A program made the position numbers and the translations under genes. From Polaromonas sp. (lineage in GTDB: Bacteria; Pseudomonadota; Gammaproteobacteria; Burkholderiales; Burkholderiaceae_C), in NCBI GenBank assembly GCA_025362315.1, contig JANYGP010000105.1, forward strand, positions 1 through 54,719: a stretch of DNA of 54,719 nt, given 5' to 3'. Each line of letters begins with the position of its first letter. The first letter of the stretch is position 1. Shown here piece after piece: positions 18,878-27,993 of the stretch. The notes beneath the pieces are model-generated. The model made no database searches, had not been told where the DNA came from, and worked only from the letters and a program-made list of their open reading frames with translations.

Positions 18878-21361
18878 ATGGCAACGACATCTGACGTCAA
18901 CAGCGTCACTTATTCAAACGATTTCCGGGTGGACAGCTTGCTCGACAACTCCGTCGACTGGAATTTTTTGCTGCCGACCCGCACCACCTTGTACTACACG
19001 TTTGATGTGACGCCGACCGAAGCGGCGCGGCATGTGGGCACCACCTTTTTCAATTCGGCGCAACAGAGCGCTGCCAGAGCGCTGATGAATTATGTAAGCA
19101 GCGTCACCGGCGTTTTATTTGCGGAGGTGGCCAACAGCGCTGCAGCAGATTTTCACTTTGCCGCCTGCAACATTACCACCAGTGCGTCGACCGCGGGCTT
19201 GGCTGAAACATTCGAGTCTTGGTCGTATACATCGGGCAATACGCTGACGTCGTACACCGCAGAGGCTTATGTTTACCTCGATAACGTGGAGTTCGCAGGG
19301 GTGAACTCTGCGCCAGTACAAGGCAATACCGGCTACGAGATTTTGCTGCATGAAATTGGCCACGCCCTTGGCTTGGGCCATCCTTTTGAGGGGCCTTACC
19401 CGCTGTCAGCCAGCAACGACAACACCACCAACACCGTGATGTCTTACACCCAGGTTGGGCCCATCAAGTCAACTTTTCAGCCCTATGACTTGCTGGCTTT
19501 GCGGTGGATATATGGGCAAGATGGCTTGCGCGGCACCTGGGGTTTGAATTCTGCCAACGGGGCGTCATTGACATTGGCGGCCCCCGCAGACACTGCGCCG
19601 CCGACGGTCAGCAGCTTTAGCCCAGCAAATGCATCGGTTGGCGTGGCAGTGGGCGCTAACATTGTGGTCACGTTCAGCGAGGGCATTCAGCGGGGCGTGG
19701 GCACTGTGGTGGTTAAAACCGCAGCAAACGCTGTGGTGGCCAGCTACGACGCGGCCAGCAGCGGCAACTTGAGCATTTCAGGCAACATACTGACCATCAA
19801 CCCAACGGCAAACCTGAGCTACAGCACGGGCTACCGGGTTGAGTTGTCACCCGGCGCGGTGCAGGACCTGGCCGGCAACGCCTATGCGGGCACGACCACC
19901 TACAACTTTTCAACCGAGCTTAAAACCAACAGCGTACCCACAGGTGCGGTCAACATCGCGGGCGTGGCGGCGCAAGGCCAAAGTTTGACAGCGTCCAACA
20001 CGCTGCTAGATGCCGATGGCCTGGGCCTGATCAGTTACCAGTGGCGGGCAGCGGGTACCGACATTGCTGGCGCTACCGGCAATGTGCTGGTGCTGACACA
20101 AGCGCAGGTGGGCAAAACCATCACGGTGCAGGCCAGCTACACCGATGGCGGCATGACGTTTGAGCAAAAGACGTCTGCTGCTACGGCAGCAGTCGCCAAC
20201 GTCAACGACCTGCCCACCGGCACAGTCACCATCAACGGGACGGCGCTGCAAGGCCAAACGCTGACGGTCAGCAACACGCTGGCCGATGCAGATGGTTTGG
20301 GCGCCATCAGCTACCAGTGGAAAGTTGGCGGTATGGCGGTGGCTGGTGCCACAGGTAACAGCTTTGCGCTGTCGCAGGCGCAGGTCGGCAGGCCCGTTCA
20401 GGTGCAAGCCAGCTACCTGGATGCTGGCGGCACAGCCGAGAGCGTTAGCTCAAGCCCGACATTGGCAGTCGCGTCTTTACTTGCCAATACGGGGGGTAGC
20501 GTTGTGGGCACGGAGGGCAATGACGTGCTGGGTACCCAGGCCATCAATACCACCCTAAACACCACCCTTAACACCGTCTTTGTGGGGCTGGGCGGCAACG
20601 ACCTGATCATCGGCGGCGCGGGCAAAGACATCTCAAGCTACAGCGCCGTGTTGTCCAACTACACCGTCCGCAAAACCCCTGGCGGCTACACCGTGACCGA
20701 CAAAACCGGCACAGACGGTACCGACACCCTCATCAGCATTGAGGCCCTGAGTTTTTCAGACAAGTCCATCAACCTGCAAATCCAGGCCCAGGCGGCTTCA
20801 GCCCCAGCGGCCGATGTGGTGCGCTTGGCAGAGCTGTATGTGGCTTTTTTCAACCGCACGCCAGACGCAGACGGGCTGGCTTACTGGATTGGCCAAAAAA
20901 CAGGCGGACTGAGTGTTGACCAAATCGCCGAAAGTTTTTACAGCGCCGGCGTGCAGTTCAGCAGCCTGACCGGCTTTAGCAGCACCATGGGCAACGCCGC
21001 CTTTGTCAATGTGGTCTACAAAAATGTGCTGGGGCGCCCTGACGGTGCTGATGCGCAAGGCCTGGCGTACTGGAGCGGCAAGCTAGCGGACGGCAGTGCC
21101 AGCCGGGGCGCGCTGGTGTCCACCATTTTGGACTCGGCCCACACCTTCAAAGGCAACGCCAGCTTTGGCTATGTGGCTGACTTGCTGGACAACAAGATCG
21201 CTGTTGCCAAAACCGTAGCGATTGACTACGGGCTGAACTACAACAGCGCAGATGCTGCTGTGTCAAACGGCATGGCGATTGCAGCGGCAGTCACGCCCGT
21301 CAGCATTGCATCGGCCATTGCGCTGGTGGGTGTCAATGGGTTTGATCTGCAGCTGGTGTGA
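18878..21361 (+). CDS. M10 (serralysin-like) metalloprotease with Ig-like and DUF4214 domains
   Basis: Secreted zinc metalloprotease of 827 residues. The catalytic domain (about 1-225) has the zinc site HEIGHALGLGH followed by the Met-turn NTVMSYT. An Ig-like domain of the SbsA type (about 240-345: PPTVSSFSPANASVGVAVG) and two related repeats (about 355-530: QGQSLTASNTLLDADGLG, QGQTLTVSNTLADADGLG) follow. Next comes an RTX-like turn (TEGNDVLGT, GLGGNDLIIGGAGKD, about 550-590) and a C-terminal DUF4214 domain (LYVAFFNRTPDADGLAYW, VVYKNVLGRPDGADAQGLAYW). There is no Sec signal; type I export is expected. The start follows AAAAAGG at a good distance. Decayed relatives lie at 18612 and 32049-33776, so this was once a small gene family here. 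Confidence 0.88.
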   Translation: MATTSDVNSVTYSNDFRVDSLLDNSVDWNFLLPTRTTLYYTFDVTPTEAARHVGTTFFNSAQQSAARALMNYVSSVTGVLFAEVANSAAADFHFAACNITTSASTAGLAETFESWSYTSGNTLTSYTAEAYVYLDNVEFAGVNSAPVQGNTGYEILLHEIGHALGLGHPFEGPYPLSASNDNTTNTVMSYTQVGPIKSTFQPYDLLALRWIYGQDGLRGTWGLNSANGASLTLAAPADTAPPTVSSFSPANASVGVAVGANIVVTFSEGIQRGVGTVVVKTAANAVVASYDAASSGNLSISGNILTINPTANLSYSTGYRVELSPGAVQDLAGNAYAGTTTYNFSTELKTNSVPTGAVNIAGVAAQGQSLTASNTLLDADGLGLISYQWRAAGTDIAGATGNVLVLTQAQVGKTITVQASYTDGGMTFEQKTSAATAAVANVNDLPTGTVTINGTALQGQTLTVSNTLADADGLGAISYQWKVGGMAVAGATGNSFALSQAQVGRPVQVQASYLDAGGTAESVSSSPTLAVASLLANTGGSVVGTEGNDVLGTQAINTTLNTTLNTVFVGLGGNDLIIGGAGKDISSYSAVLSNYTVRKTPGGYTVTDKTGTDGTDTLISIEALSFSDKSINLQIQAQAASAPAADVVRLAELYVAFFNRTPDADGLAYWIGQKTGGLSVDQIAESFYSAGVQFSSLTGFSSTMGNAAFVNVVYKNVLGRPDGADAQGLAYWSGKLADGSASRGALVSTILDSAHTFKGNASFGYVADLLDNKIAVAKTVAIDYGLNYNSADAAVSNGMAIAAAVTPVSIASAIALVGVNGFDLQLV

Positions 21362-21371
21362 CAAGCTCCAA

Positions 21372-21432
21372 AATGACTCATGATTTGATAGCTGCTAGCG
21401 CCCGGTTTACATGGCTTAAAGCGTAATATGAC
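21372..21432. repeat. Dispersed Comamonadaceae-type intergenic repeat, copy 3
   Basis: GATTTGATAGCTGCTAGCGC, then CCGGTTTACATGGCTT. It lies 10 bp after the protease stop. Confidence 0.7.
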
Positions 21433-21437
21433 TGTTA

Positions 21438-21497
21438 ATTTGGCACTCGATTTGACATTCAATCTGGCAATCGATCTGGCAGTCAATCTGGCAGTCA
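21438..21497. repeat. Five-unit 12-bp tandem repeat
   Basis: Units ATTTGGCACTCG, ATTTGACATTCA, ATCTGGCAATCG, ATCTGGCAGTCA and ATCTGGCAGTCA follow one another without gaps. The last two are identical, and divergence grows leftward. Confidence 0.85.
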
Positions 21498-21581
21498 GTC
21501 AGCGCTTGACCGGACATTAACCGACAGCGCTGTCTTGCTGTAAATGAACCCTCGCAGTGAATAAGTGACTGGCCCCTCATT

Positions 21582-23348
21582 TTGAGCCACTCCAAAGACC
21601 CGTTTTTCAGCTGGCTGGGCTTTCATGCGGGTTTTGCCCGGCTCGGCGACCCGCTTGGCGACAAGCTGGGGCAGTCGCGCGTTTGCGCTTATGGGCTGAT
21701 GCTGTTGGGGGCGCTTTGCCCGCTGGTGCTGTTGAGCGCGGGCGGGTGGCCGTTTAACCACGAGTTTTTGTCGTTTGTCACCCGCAGCGAGGTTTTTGCG
21801 CGCCATTTTGCGGCGGGGGACTGGCTTCCTGTGTGGTCAACGCTGGACAACTTTGGGTTTGGCTCACCACAGCCGATTTTTTATCACAAGCTTTTTTATG
21901 TTGTATCGGGGCTGATTCTTTGGCTCACGGGCTCTGCCAAAGCGGCGCTGGCTGGCGCAGTCGTTGGGTTTTTAGCGCTTGGACTCTTGGGTATTTACCG
22001 CTGCTTGCGTGACCAGGGCCTGGCCCGTCTGGCGGCTGCTGTCGGTGGTGTTTGCTTTGCCTTGGCCAATTATTCGACCACCAATTGGCTGGTGCGGGGC
22101 GCATTGGCAGAGTTTTCAGCGGCTATGGTGTTGCCGTGGGTGCTGCTGTATTTTTTGCGCTTGTTGCAGCAAAGGCGCTGCGCGGTGGGGCTGGCTTTGA
22201 GCTTGTGGCTGACGTTTCTTGGCCATTCTGTGCTGGCCTACTATGCCGGGGTACTTTTGGCGTTTGTGTTTTTGGTCAACAGCGGCTGGTGGTTGGCGGC
22301 GCCGGGTCATTCTGGCGATCCTTCTCGTTGGTCTGTGGTTCGACTGCAGGTGACCCGCGCTTTGGGTGCCAGCATGTTGTTCTTGTTTTTGTGTGCGCCT
22401 TGGCTGCTTGCATTGAATGCCTTTTCCCCTGACTACGACATTGCCAGAATTCTGCCCGACGACTTTTTGCCGCGCAACCAGTTCCAGCCTTGGTGGCGGT
22501 ATGTTTGGGACAGCAACTACCTTTTTGGCGAGCGTTGGGACACCTACACGGTTCAGCTGGACACGGCCTTGCTGGTGTTGGCCGTCGCAGCCGGTGCAAG
22601 CTTGGCTGTCAAGCGTCAAAAGCTGGCGGGGGCTGCGCCGCTGTTGCTCTTGGTGGCGGCTGCGCTGCTGTTGCAACTCCCTCTGGCAGCGCCGTTTTAC
22701 AGCTATTTCCCGGGTGCGGCGTTTATCCAGTTCCCCTGGCGTCTGTTGGCGCTGTTGACGCCGTGCCTGGTGTTGCTGGCTTTTGTGGCAGCAAACCAGG
22801 CGTGGCAGAAAAGCTGGCCAGCCCTGGCCATCACTTTGCTGGTGTCAATGGCCCAAAGCGGTGCGCTGGCTGGGCTGCACTACCAACGCTTTAGCGCCGA
22901 CGACATGGTGCAGGCTCGAACGCAACTTGCAACAGCAACCGGCACCTTCAGCGCTTTTGGTGAATACGTCGACAAGCAGCTGCCTTTGGCGCTGGTGTCG
23001 ACCGTTGCGGCCGTCAAGACTGACGCGCCGCTCAGGCAAGCCATGGCTGCATGGCTGGACGAACGCGGCTGCACGGTTGACATGACTGCCCAGGCATGGG
23101 AGTGGCAAACAGCCGTCTTTCTCGTCAACTGCAAGGCGGCTGGGCCGGTGGTTTTGCCACTGCTCACCTCGCCCTATTGGACACTGACGGCCAACAACGC
23201 AAACTTGCACTGCCAAAGTCTTAGTGCCAACGCCAACGCCAACGCCAACAAGCTGCCGGGTTTGTGCGCCGTGCAGGTGACGGCGGGACAAACGCGAATC
23301 GCGGCGCGACCGCCGACGCTGTGGTCTGTTCTGCAACAGTTTCTTTGA
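21582..23348 (+). CDS. Polytopic membrane protein, GT-C-like (PTPS-related domain type)
   Basis: 588 residues from TTG 21582, with about ten membrane segments and a C-terminal periplasmic domain. The first periplasmic loop carries NHEFLSFVTRSEVFARHF and DWLPVWSTLDNFGFGSPQPI, the landmarks of the membrane family often annotated as 6-pyruvoyl-tetrahydropterin-synthase related; it is not an enzyme of pterin synthesis. The fold resembles GT-C glycosyltransferases, and a lipid-linked sugar transfer role is inferred. Near the C terminus four GCCAAC units (23226-23249) encode an Asn-Ala run. It stands alone between repeat elements. A C-terminal extracytoplasmic domain has three Cys residues. Confidence 0.7.
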   Translation: MSHSKDPFFSWLGFHAGFARLGDPLGDKLGQSRVCAYGLMLLGALCPLVLLSAGGWPFNHEFLSFVTRSEVFARHFAAGDWLPVWSTLDNFGFGSPQPIFYHKLFYVVSGLILWLTGSAKAALAGAVVGFLALGLLGIYRCLRDQGLARLAAAVGGVCFALANYSTTNWLVRGALAEFSAAMVLPWVLLYFLRLLQQRRCAVGLALSLWLTFLGHSVLAYYAGVLLAFVFLVNSGWWLAAPGHSGDPSRWSVVRLQVTRALGASMLFLFLCAPWLLALNAFSPDYDIARILPDDFLPRNQFQPWWRYVWDSNYLFGERWDTYTVQLDTALLVLAVAAGASLAVKRQKLAGAAPLLLLVAAALLLQLPLAAPFYSYFPGAAFIQFPWRLLALLTPCLVLLAFVAANQAWQKSWPALAITLLVSMAQSGALAGLHYQRFSADDMVQARTQLATATGTFSAFGEYVDKQLPLALVSTVAAVKTDAPLRQAMAAWLDERGCTVDMTAQAWEWQTAVFLVNCKAAGPVVLPLLTSPYWTLTANNANLHCQSLSANANANANKLPGLCAVQVTAGQTRIAARPPTLWSVLQQFL

Positions 23349-23354
23349 TGAACC

Positions 23355-23418
23355 GTATTGCTATTTTATAAATAGCTGCTAGCGCCCGTTTTATATGGGC
23401 TGAGAGGCGATTTTGTTC
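23355..23418. repeat. Dispersed Comamonadaceae-type intergenic repeat, copy 4
   Basis: TTGCTATTTTATAAATAGCT, then GCTAGCGCCCGTTTTATATGGGC, with the internal GCCCG...TGGGC hairpin intact. Confidence 0.8.
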
Positions 23419-23462
23419 GCTATATGACGGCTTGTTGCAAAGGCTGGCGTCTGTGTGGAGCG

Positions 23463-24753
23463 TCAAGCTGCACTTGCCAAGTCGCCCGCACGCAGCGCGG
23501 CCCAAGGTGCCAGCGCCTGCACCAGGCTGCGGGTATTGGCGCTCAGACTGTGATGGGTTTGCCCAGCCCGGTAGGCTTTAGCTGAAAAGTCGGCATAAAA
23601 CGCCTCGTCGTCATAAAACCTGATAGGGGTGTTTGCCAGTGGCTCCAACGATGCCAAAGCGGGCAACACGTTGTACGGGGCTTCGTGACATCTTGGGAGA
23701 AATCTCAGCTTGACGCCGCCGTCCTGCATCATTTCAGGCAGGCCGCCGTGGTCGCAAACGATGGCCGGGATGCTGTTGAGCATGGCCTCGCCCAGGACAC
23801 GGCCTGCTGTCTCCCAACACAAACTTGGCGCAAGCAGGACGCGTGTGCGGCCGTAAATGGGCCGCATGTCGCTGGTGTTAGGCGTGACCACCCCGTTGCT
23901 GAGCGCGCCCCTCGGTGTGCCCACGGCCTGGCTGAACTGTTCAAGCAGCACTTGCCAGTTGCCGCGTGATTCGACCACTTCAAAGACGATGTCGTGCTGG
24001 CGCGTTTCCAGCAGCAAGGCCAGTTGAATCAAAATACCGACGCCTTTTTCAGCTGACCCGTTGACCAGCAGCACGCGCTCGCGGCTCTGGTGGCTGACTG
24101 TCACTGCCGATGGCTCAATAAACACCCCAACTGGGATGGCTGTGTAGCCCAGCGATCAGCCTTTCAAGCACTTGACCACCGTAGAAAAACACCACATCGG
24201 GCTTGAAGGCCTCAAGCGTTTCTTCGTACAGTCCAAACCAGCGGGCTTCTTCTCTGGAGGTCATGTGGTCGCGCTCGGTACTGGCGGTGACAACAAGGCG
24301 CTGCGTCAGTGGATCATCGTCAATGGTGAGCACGCCGCCTGTGCAGGCCTCTGCGGTGGCCCATTTGGGCTGCAGCTTGCGCGTGCCGAGCGGGTGGTCA
24401 AACACTCTCGCACCGAGCACCTAAACTTCGTAGCCATGGGCGACCCGTTGGCGCAGCATTTCGCGCGTTGCCATGCTGGTGCCGCTGCACGTGTCCAGCA
24501 GGCAGTAGGCACTGGCCCACAACAAACGCGGTTTGCGCGGGGCTGCTGGCCGGGGAGATTTGCCAGCGTCTGTCACCGACGTTGTGCCTGTTTGATGCGG
24601 CCGTGCAGGCTCGCAAAAAAGGGCTAACCTGACGGGCGCGTGATGAAACGGCTGAAAATGCCTTGCCTCGCCAGGGTCAAGTATCCGGTTGGTTTTGAGC
24701 ATTTGACAGCGCTTATTGGTGATAGCTTTATCCATGCCTGTCAGCGCACGCAT
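23463..24753 (-). pseudogene. Family 4 glycosyltransferase gene, broken by a stop and a frameshift
   Basis: Three adjoining pieces form one GT4 protein. Piece one ends RLLWASAYCLLDTCSGTSMA...AHGYEV and stops at an in-frame TAG (24421-24423, probably from CAG). The same frame continues at once with VLGARVFDHPLGTRKLQP and runs to 24115. The last part (IEPSAVTVSHQSRERVLLVN to the end at 23463) is in another frame. Removing one G of a GGG run near 24150 restores IAGYTAIPVGVFIEPSAV. The C-terminal donor site is recognisable (SLCWETAGRVLGEAMLNSIP, then DHGGLPEMM). The gene is therefore inactive unless the stop and the shift are sequencing errors. The true N-terminal start is uncertain. Confidence 0.75.
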
Positions 24754-24923
24754 CGTTCAAACCAACCGCCATAAAGGGGGCCTGGCAAAGGCCTCGCGTG
24801 ACTCCAGGAAGAATGACCTTGAGCGCTTGCCGCAGTTCCGCGCGGGGGCCATAACACCTGCAGCCGGTGCATTGCCTGCCGCTGACAATTCGCGTACGGC
24901 ATATTAATCTCGGGAAGGGCCAC

Positions 24924-25556
24924 ATGAACACACCCACCATTGCATACGGGCCATCACAAGTGTTTGACAACTGTTTGCCTGAGTCGCTGTACCAGTCGTT
25001 GTTGACTGCGGCCAGTCGTATTGGATGGCGCTTTGACTGGAGCACGCCGTCCAACCCGCACAGCCGATATTGGCACCACGAGGTGGGTTATGGCAACAAG
25101 GAAAATACCGTTGACGTGACAGACCGCGTACGCAAACACCCGTTGCAAGAGTTCGGCCAATACATCGACTGGTTGCGCAGCCACATGGTGTCGCCAGGGA
25201 CTCGCATGCTGCGTTTTTACCTGAACGCCCACACCTTCGGTACCGACGGCTGGCCGCACAACGACACCGACAGGGGTGAAGAGTTGACCACCATTTTGTA
25301 TTTGACGCCTTGCTGGCAGCCCGAATGGTGCGGTGAGACGGTCGTGTTCAACGCCCAACGAGACATTGAGACGGCAGTGTTACCGCGCCGAAACCGTTTG
25401 CTGAGCTTTGCGTCGGATCGCCTGCACAGCCCGCGTCCCTTGGCTAAAGCCTTCGGCGGTTTGCGCGTGGTGCTGGTGGTCAAAATGGGCTCGCCTGACG
25501 GCTTGGGTGCTTCGTTTAGTCGCTTGCTTCAGCCGACACCCGCTCGCACGAACTGA
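24924..25556 (+). CDS. 2-oxoglutarate/Fe(II)-dependent oxygenase
   Basis: 210 residues from ATG 24924, preceded by GGAAGGG; the frame is open 19 codons further up without a ribosome site. It has the double-stranded beta-helix pattern of prolyl-hydroxylase-type enzymes. The iron ligands are H112-x-D114 (WPHNDTD) and H168 (DRLHSPRPL), with R181 (GGLRVVLVV) as the likely 2-oxoglutarate anchor. Other marks are MLRFYLNAHTFG before the HxD motif and TTILYLTPCWQPEWCGE after it. The predicted reaction is hydroxylation of a peptide or free amino acid. It lies 36 bp upstream of the ATP-grasp/Mur gene, and the two are presumably one operon, so the substrate may be what that ligase handles. Confidence 0.85.
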   Translation: MNTPTIAYGPSQVFDNCLPESLYQSLLTAASRIGWRFDWSTPSNPHSRYWHHEVGYGNKENTVDVTDRVRKHPLQEFGQYIDWLRSHMVSPGTRMLRFYLNAHTFGTDGWPHNDTDRGEELTTILYLTPCWQPEWCGETVVFNAQRDIETAVLPRRNRLLSFASDRLHSPRPLAKAFGGLRVVLVVKMGSPDGLGASFSRLLQPTPARTN

Positions 25557-25592
25557 ACTGACACTTATCATGAAACCGAACGGGTTGACTGC

Positions 25593-27839
25593 ATGATTGG
25601 CCAAGTCAAGGTTTCCGGGCTGACCTTTTTCGCGGGGTGCAGTTCGGTGCTGGATGAGAAAACGGTGCTGCTGAACTTGCAGTGGACCGGGCAGCTGGAC
25701 GCGCAAGTCGACTGGGCGGCGCGCTGGGCTGGGCACTTGGCAGAACTGCGGCCTGGTGATCCGCTGTGGGAATTTGCGGCGCCGGGTTTCCCATCGGATT
25801 TTCTGGCACCGGGCAGTCTGCCTGATGCGCCGCCTTTTGTTGTCTGGGTAGCAGCGCTGACGGTGGCGGTGCAACGATGGGCGCGCCAGCCAGTCTGGCA
25901 GGGCGCAGTGGTGGCATGTAACGACAATCAGGCCGAGCTTGCGCTGCCTTACCACCGCAATGATGTGTTCAAGCCTGCTCTGGAACATGCTCTGCGCTTG
26001 TTGCTGAAGTGGTGCAACACCGGCACATCTTCTATTGAAACCCAACAAATGGCCGATGCGCTGCAAGCGTGGCTGGAAACAGTGCAGGACCAAGGCTGGA
26101 TGCCCAACACCTTGCGGTTTTTTGGCGCAGCCCGCCAGCGTGGTATTCCTACAGCCAACCGGCTGGGTATGCTGCAGCTGGGCCAGGGCTGCCATACCGA
26201 GCTGCTTGACGGCAGCTTTACCGGGCGTACCAGCGGCTTGGCCGGACGGCTTGCCAGCAGCAAACAAATGACCAGCTACATCCTGGGACGCGCGGCTTTG
26301 CCCGTACCTGCGCAGCAATTGGTGGCAACAGTGCAGGCGGCAGAAGAAGCCGCACAAGCGTTAAGCTGGCCGGTGGTCGTCAAGCCGTCAAACCAGGAGC
26401 AAGCCCGGGGAGTCACGCCAAGTATTCGAACGGTACACGCACTGCGGCAGGCTTTTGATAAGGCTGCAGCTTACAGCCCGGCGCAGGTGATTGTTGAAAA
26501 GCACATTGACGGGCGGGATCACCGCATGCTGGTTGTGGGTGGCAAACTGCGCATCGTCACGCTGAGAACACCGGGCGGTGTGGTGGGCGACGGCGGGCGC
26601 AGTGTGCAAACCCTGCTTGATGCGCTCAATGCCGACCCGCGACGCGGTACTGACAAGGACAACCTGTTGGTACATATTGCGTTAGATGCGCAGGCGCTTG
26701 ACTGCCTGGCTGAACAGTCGCTCACGCCGACTTGCGTGCCTGCCGCTGGCCGCTTTGTTCGTCTCAGGCAAACCGCCAACATTAGCAGTGGCGGCACAGC
26801 CCACGACGTGACGGATCGTGTTCATCCCGACAACCGCGCTCTGGCTGAGCGCGCGGCGCGCCTGGTGGGGCTTGACATTGCGGGCGTGGATTTTTTGTGC
26901 CCCGACATCAGCTGCTCTTGGCGCGAGGTGGGAGGGGCTATTTGCGAGGTCAATGGGCAACCGGGATTCCGCCTGCACTGGCTGAGCACGCCTGACCGCG
27001 ATATCAATGGGGAGGTGCTGGACTGGCTGTATCAAAACAAGCCGTCGCGTGTTCCGACCGCAGCTGTTACCGGGACTTATGGCAAAAACGAAGTGGCGCG
27101 CTTGTTGCAACACATGTGGCGTGCCTCTGGCAAAACTGCCGGGCTGTGTACGCCCAAGGGGGTGTGGATTGGTGACGATGTGGTGAGCAACGACGATTTG
27201 ACAGACTTTGACGGGGTGCGCTTGCTGCTGGACGACCCGGCGACTGAAGCTGCGGTGATGGTACTGACGACGAGAGGCCTGGCAGCGGCCGGCAACCCTT
27301 GCGACCGCTATGACGTTGTGGCGCTGCTTCATGCGCAGGCTGACCCGAATGGTCAAAAACCGAACGGTCAAAGGGATGTCAGTGGAGGGGCTCAAAGCGC
27401 AGACTCGATCAAGCTGATGGCGCAGACACTGGCGCGCGCGCGCCACGCGGTCGTGATCAACGCTGACGATCCCTTGTGCCTGGCCATGCGCGAGCGGCTG
27501 AAGCCCGGCGTTCGCCAAATTCTGGTGGCAAGCGGTGAACGTCATCTGGCTGTTGAGGCGCACCTTGCTGCCGGTGGGATGGCAATATTTGTTGCACAAG
27601 TTGCGTCTGAGCCTTGGGTGGTTTGGGCCGATGGCGCGGCACAAACGCCATTGGTACGCCTGGCGGCGATATCTGACGCCACCGACGGGTTACCGCGTAC
27701 TCCCGACATCCATGTGTTGTTTGCAATGGCACTGGCTGGTGCACAGGGCCTGCCTTGGCCCACAGTGTGCAGCGCGTTGGTCGGGTTCAACGCACCGGGA
27801 CAGGCAACCCAAGCCGGGTTTGTTTCTCCGTCGGCGTGA
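25593..27839 (+). CDS. Cyanophycin-synthetase-like ATP-grasp/Mur-ligase protein, degenerate Mur site
   Basis: 748 residues. Residues about 1-215 form an N-terminal domain with the blocks WEFAAPGFPSDFLAPG and WVAALTVAVQRWARQPVW. Residues about 225-480 are an ATP-grasp ligase very like the G domain of cyanophycin synthetase: WPVVVKPSNQEQARGV, VIVEKHIDGRDHRMLVVGG, DPRRG and AGVDFLCPDI...EVNGQPGFRLH. The C-terminal part resembles a Mur ligase, but its P-loop (about 491-504) reads GTYGKNEVARLL where active enzymes have GTNGKTTT. The Thr that coordinates magnesium is gone, and the domain ends about 120 residues early. ATP-dependent addition of an amino acid to a peptide end by the ATP-grasp domain is likely; genuine cyanophycin synthesis is not. 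It shares a transcript with the oxygenase upstream. An 8-codon frame (25570-25596) overlaps its start as ATGA. Confidence 0.8.
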   Translation: MIGQVKVSGLTFFAGCSSVLDEKTVLLNLQWTGQLDAQVDWAARWAGHLAELRPGDPLWEFAAPGFPSDFLAPGSLPDAPPFVVWVAALTVAVQRWARQPVWQGAVVACNDNQAELALPYHRNDVFKPALEHALRLLLKWCNTGTSSIETQQMADALQAWLETVQDQGWMPNTLRFFGAARQRGIPTANRLGMLQLGQGCHTELLDGSFTGRTSGLAGRLASSKQMTSYILGRAALPVPAQQLVATVQAAEEAAQALSWPVVVKPSNQEQARGVTPSIRTVHALRQAFDKAAAYSPAQVIVEKHIDGRDHRMLVVGGKLRIVTLRTPGGVVGDGGRSVQTLLDALNADPRRGTDKDNLLVHIALDAQALDCLAEQSLTPTCVPAAGRFVRLRQTANISSGGTAHDVTDRVHPDNRALAERAARLVGLDIAGVDFLCPDISCSWREVGGAICEVNGQPGFRLHWLSTPDRDINGEVLDWLYQNKPSRVPTAAVTGTYGKNEVARLLQHMWRASGKTAGLCTPKGVWIGDDVVSNDDLTDFDGVRLLLDDPATEAAVMVLTTRGLAAAGNPCDRYDVVALLHAQADPNGQKPNGQRDVSGGAQSADSIKLMAQTLARARHAVVINADDPLCLAMRERLKPGVRQILVASGERHLAVEAHLAAGGMAIFVAQVASEPWVVWADGAAQTPLVRLAAISDATDGLPRTPDIHVLFAMALAGAQGLPWPTVCSALVGFNAPGQATQAGFVSPSA

Positions 27840-27993
27840 GAACCGGGCATTGCGCATGGGTATGAAACCTTCGATGCAACGCTGCCGCCGAGTGGCTTTT
27901 GACTTTGTGTTGCCTGCATCGCCGGCCATATAAAACTTGAGGAGCTGGCGTTCGGTTTTGACAGGCGACGATGGTTTGAAGGAGAACTTCAGT

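Noticed and set aside
22116..22676. 186-codon minus-strand frame opposite the polytopic membrane protein
   Set aside because: Gln/Arg-rich low-complexity shadow of hydrophobic codons on the other strand.
25380..27644. Two long minus-strand open frames (325 and 320 codons) opposite the CphA-like gene
   Set aside because: They lack recognisable domains and are rich in Arg, His and Gln, as expected of antisense frames in GC-rich coding DNA; the plus strand carries clear ATP-grasp motifs.
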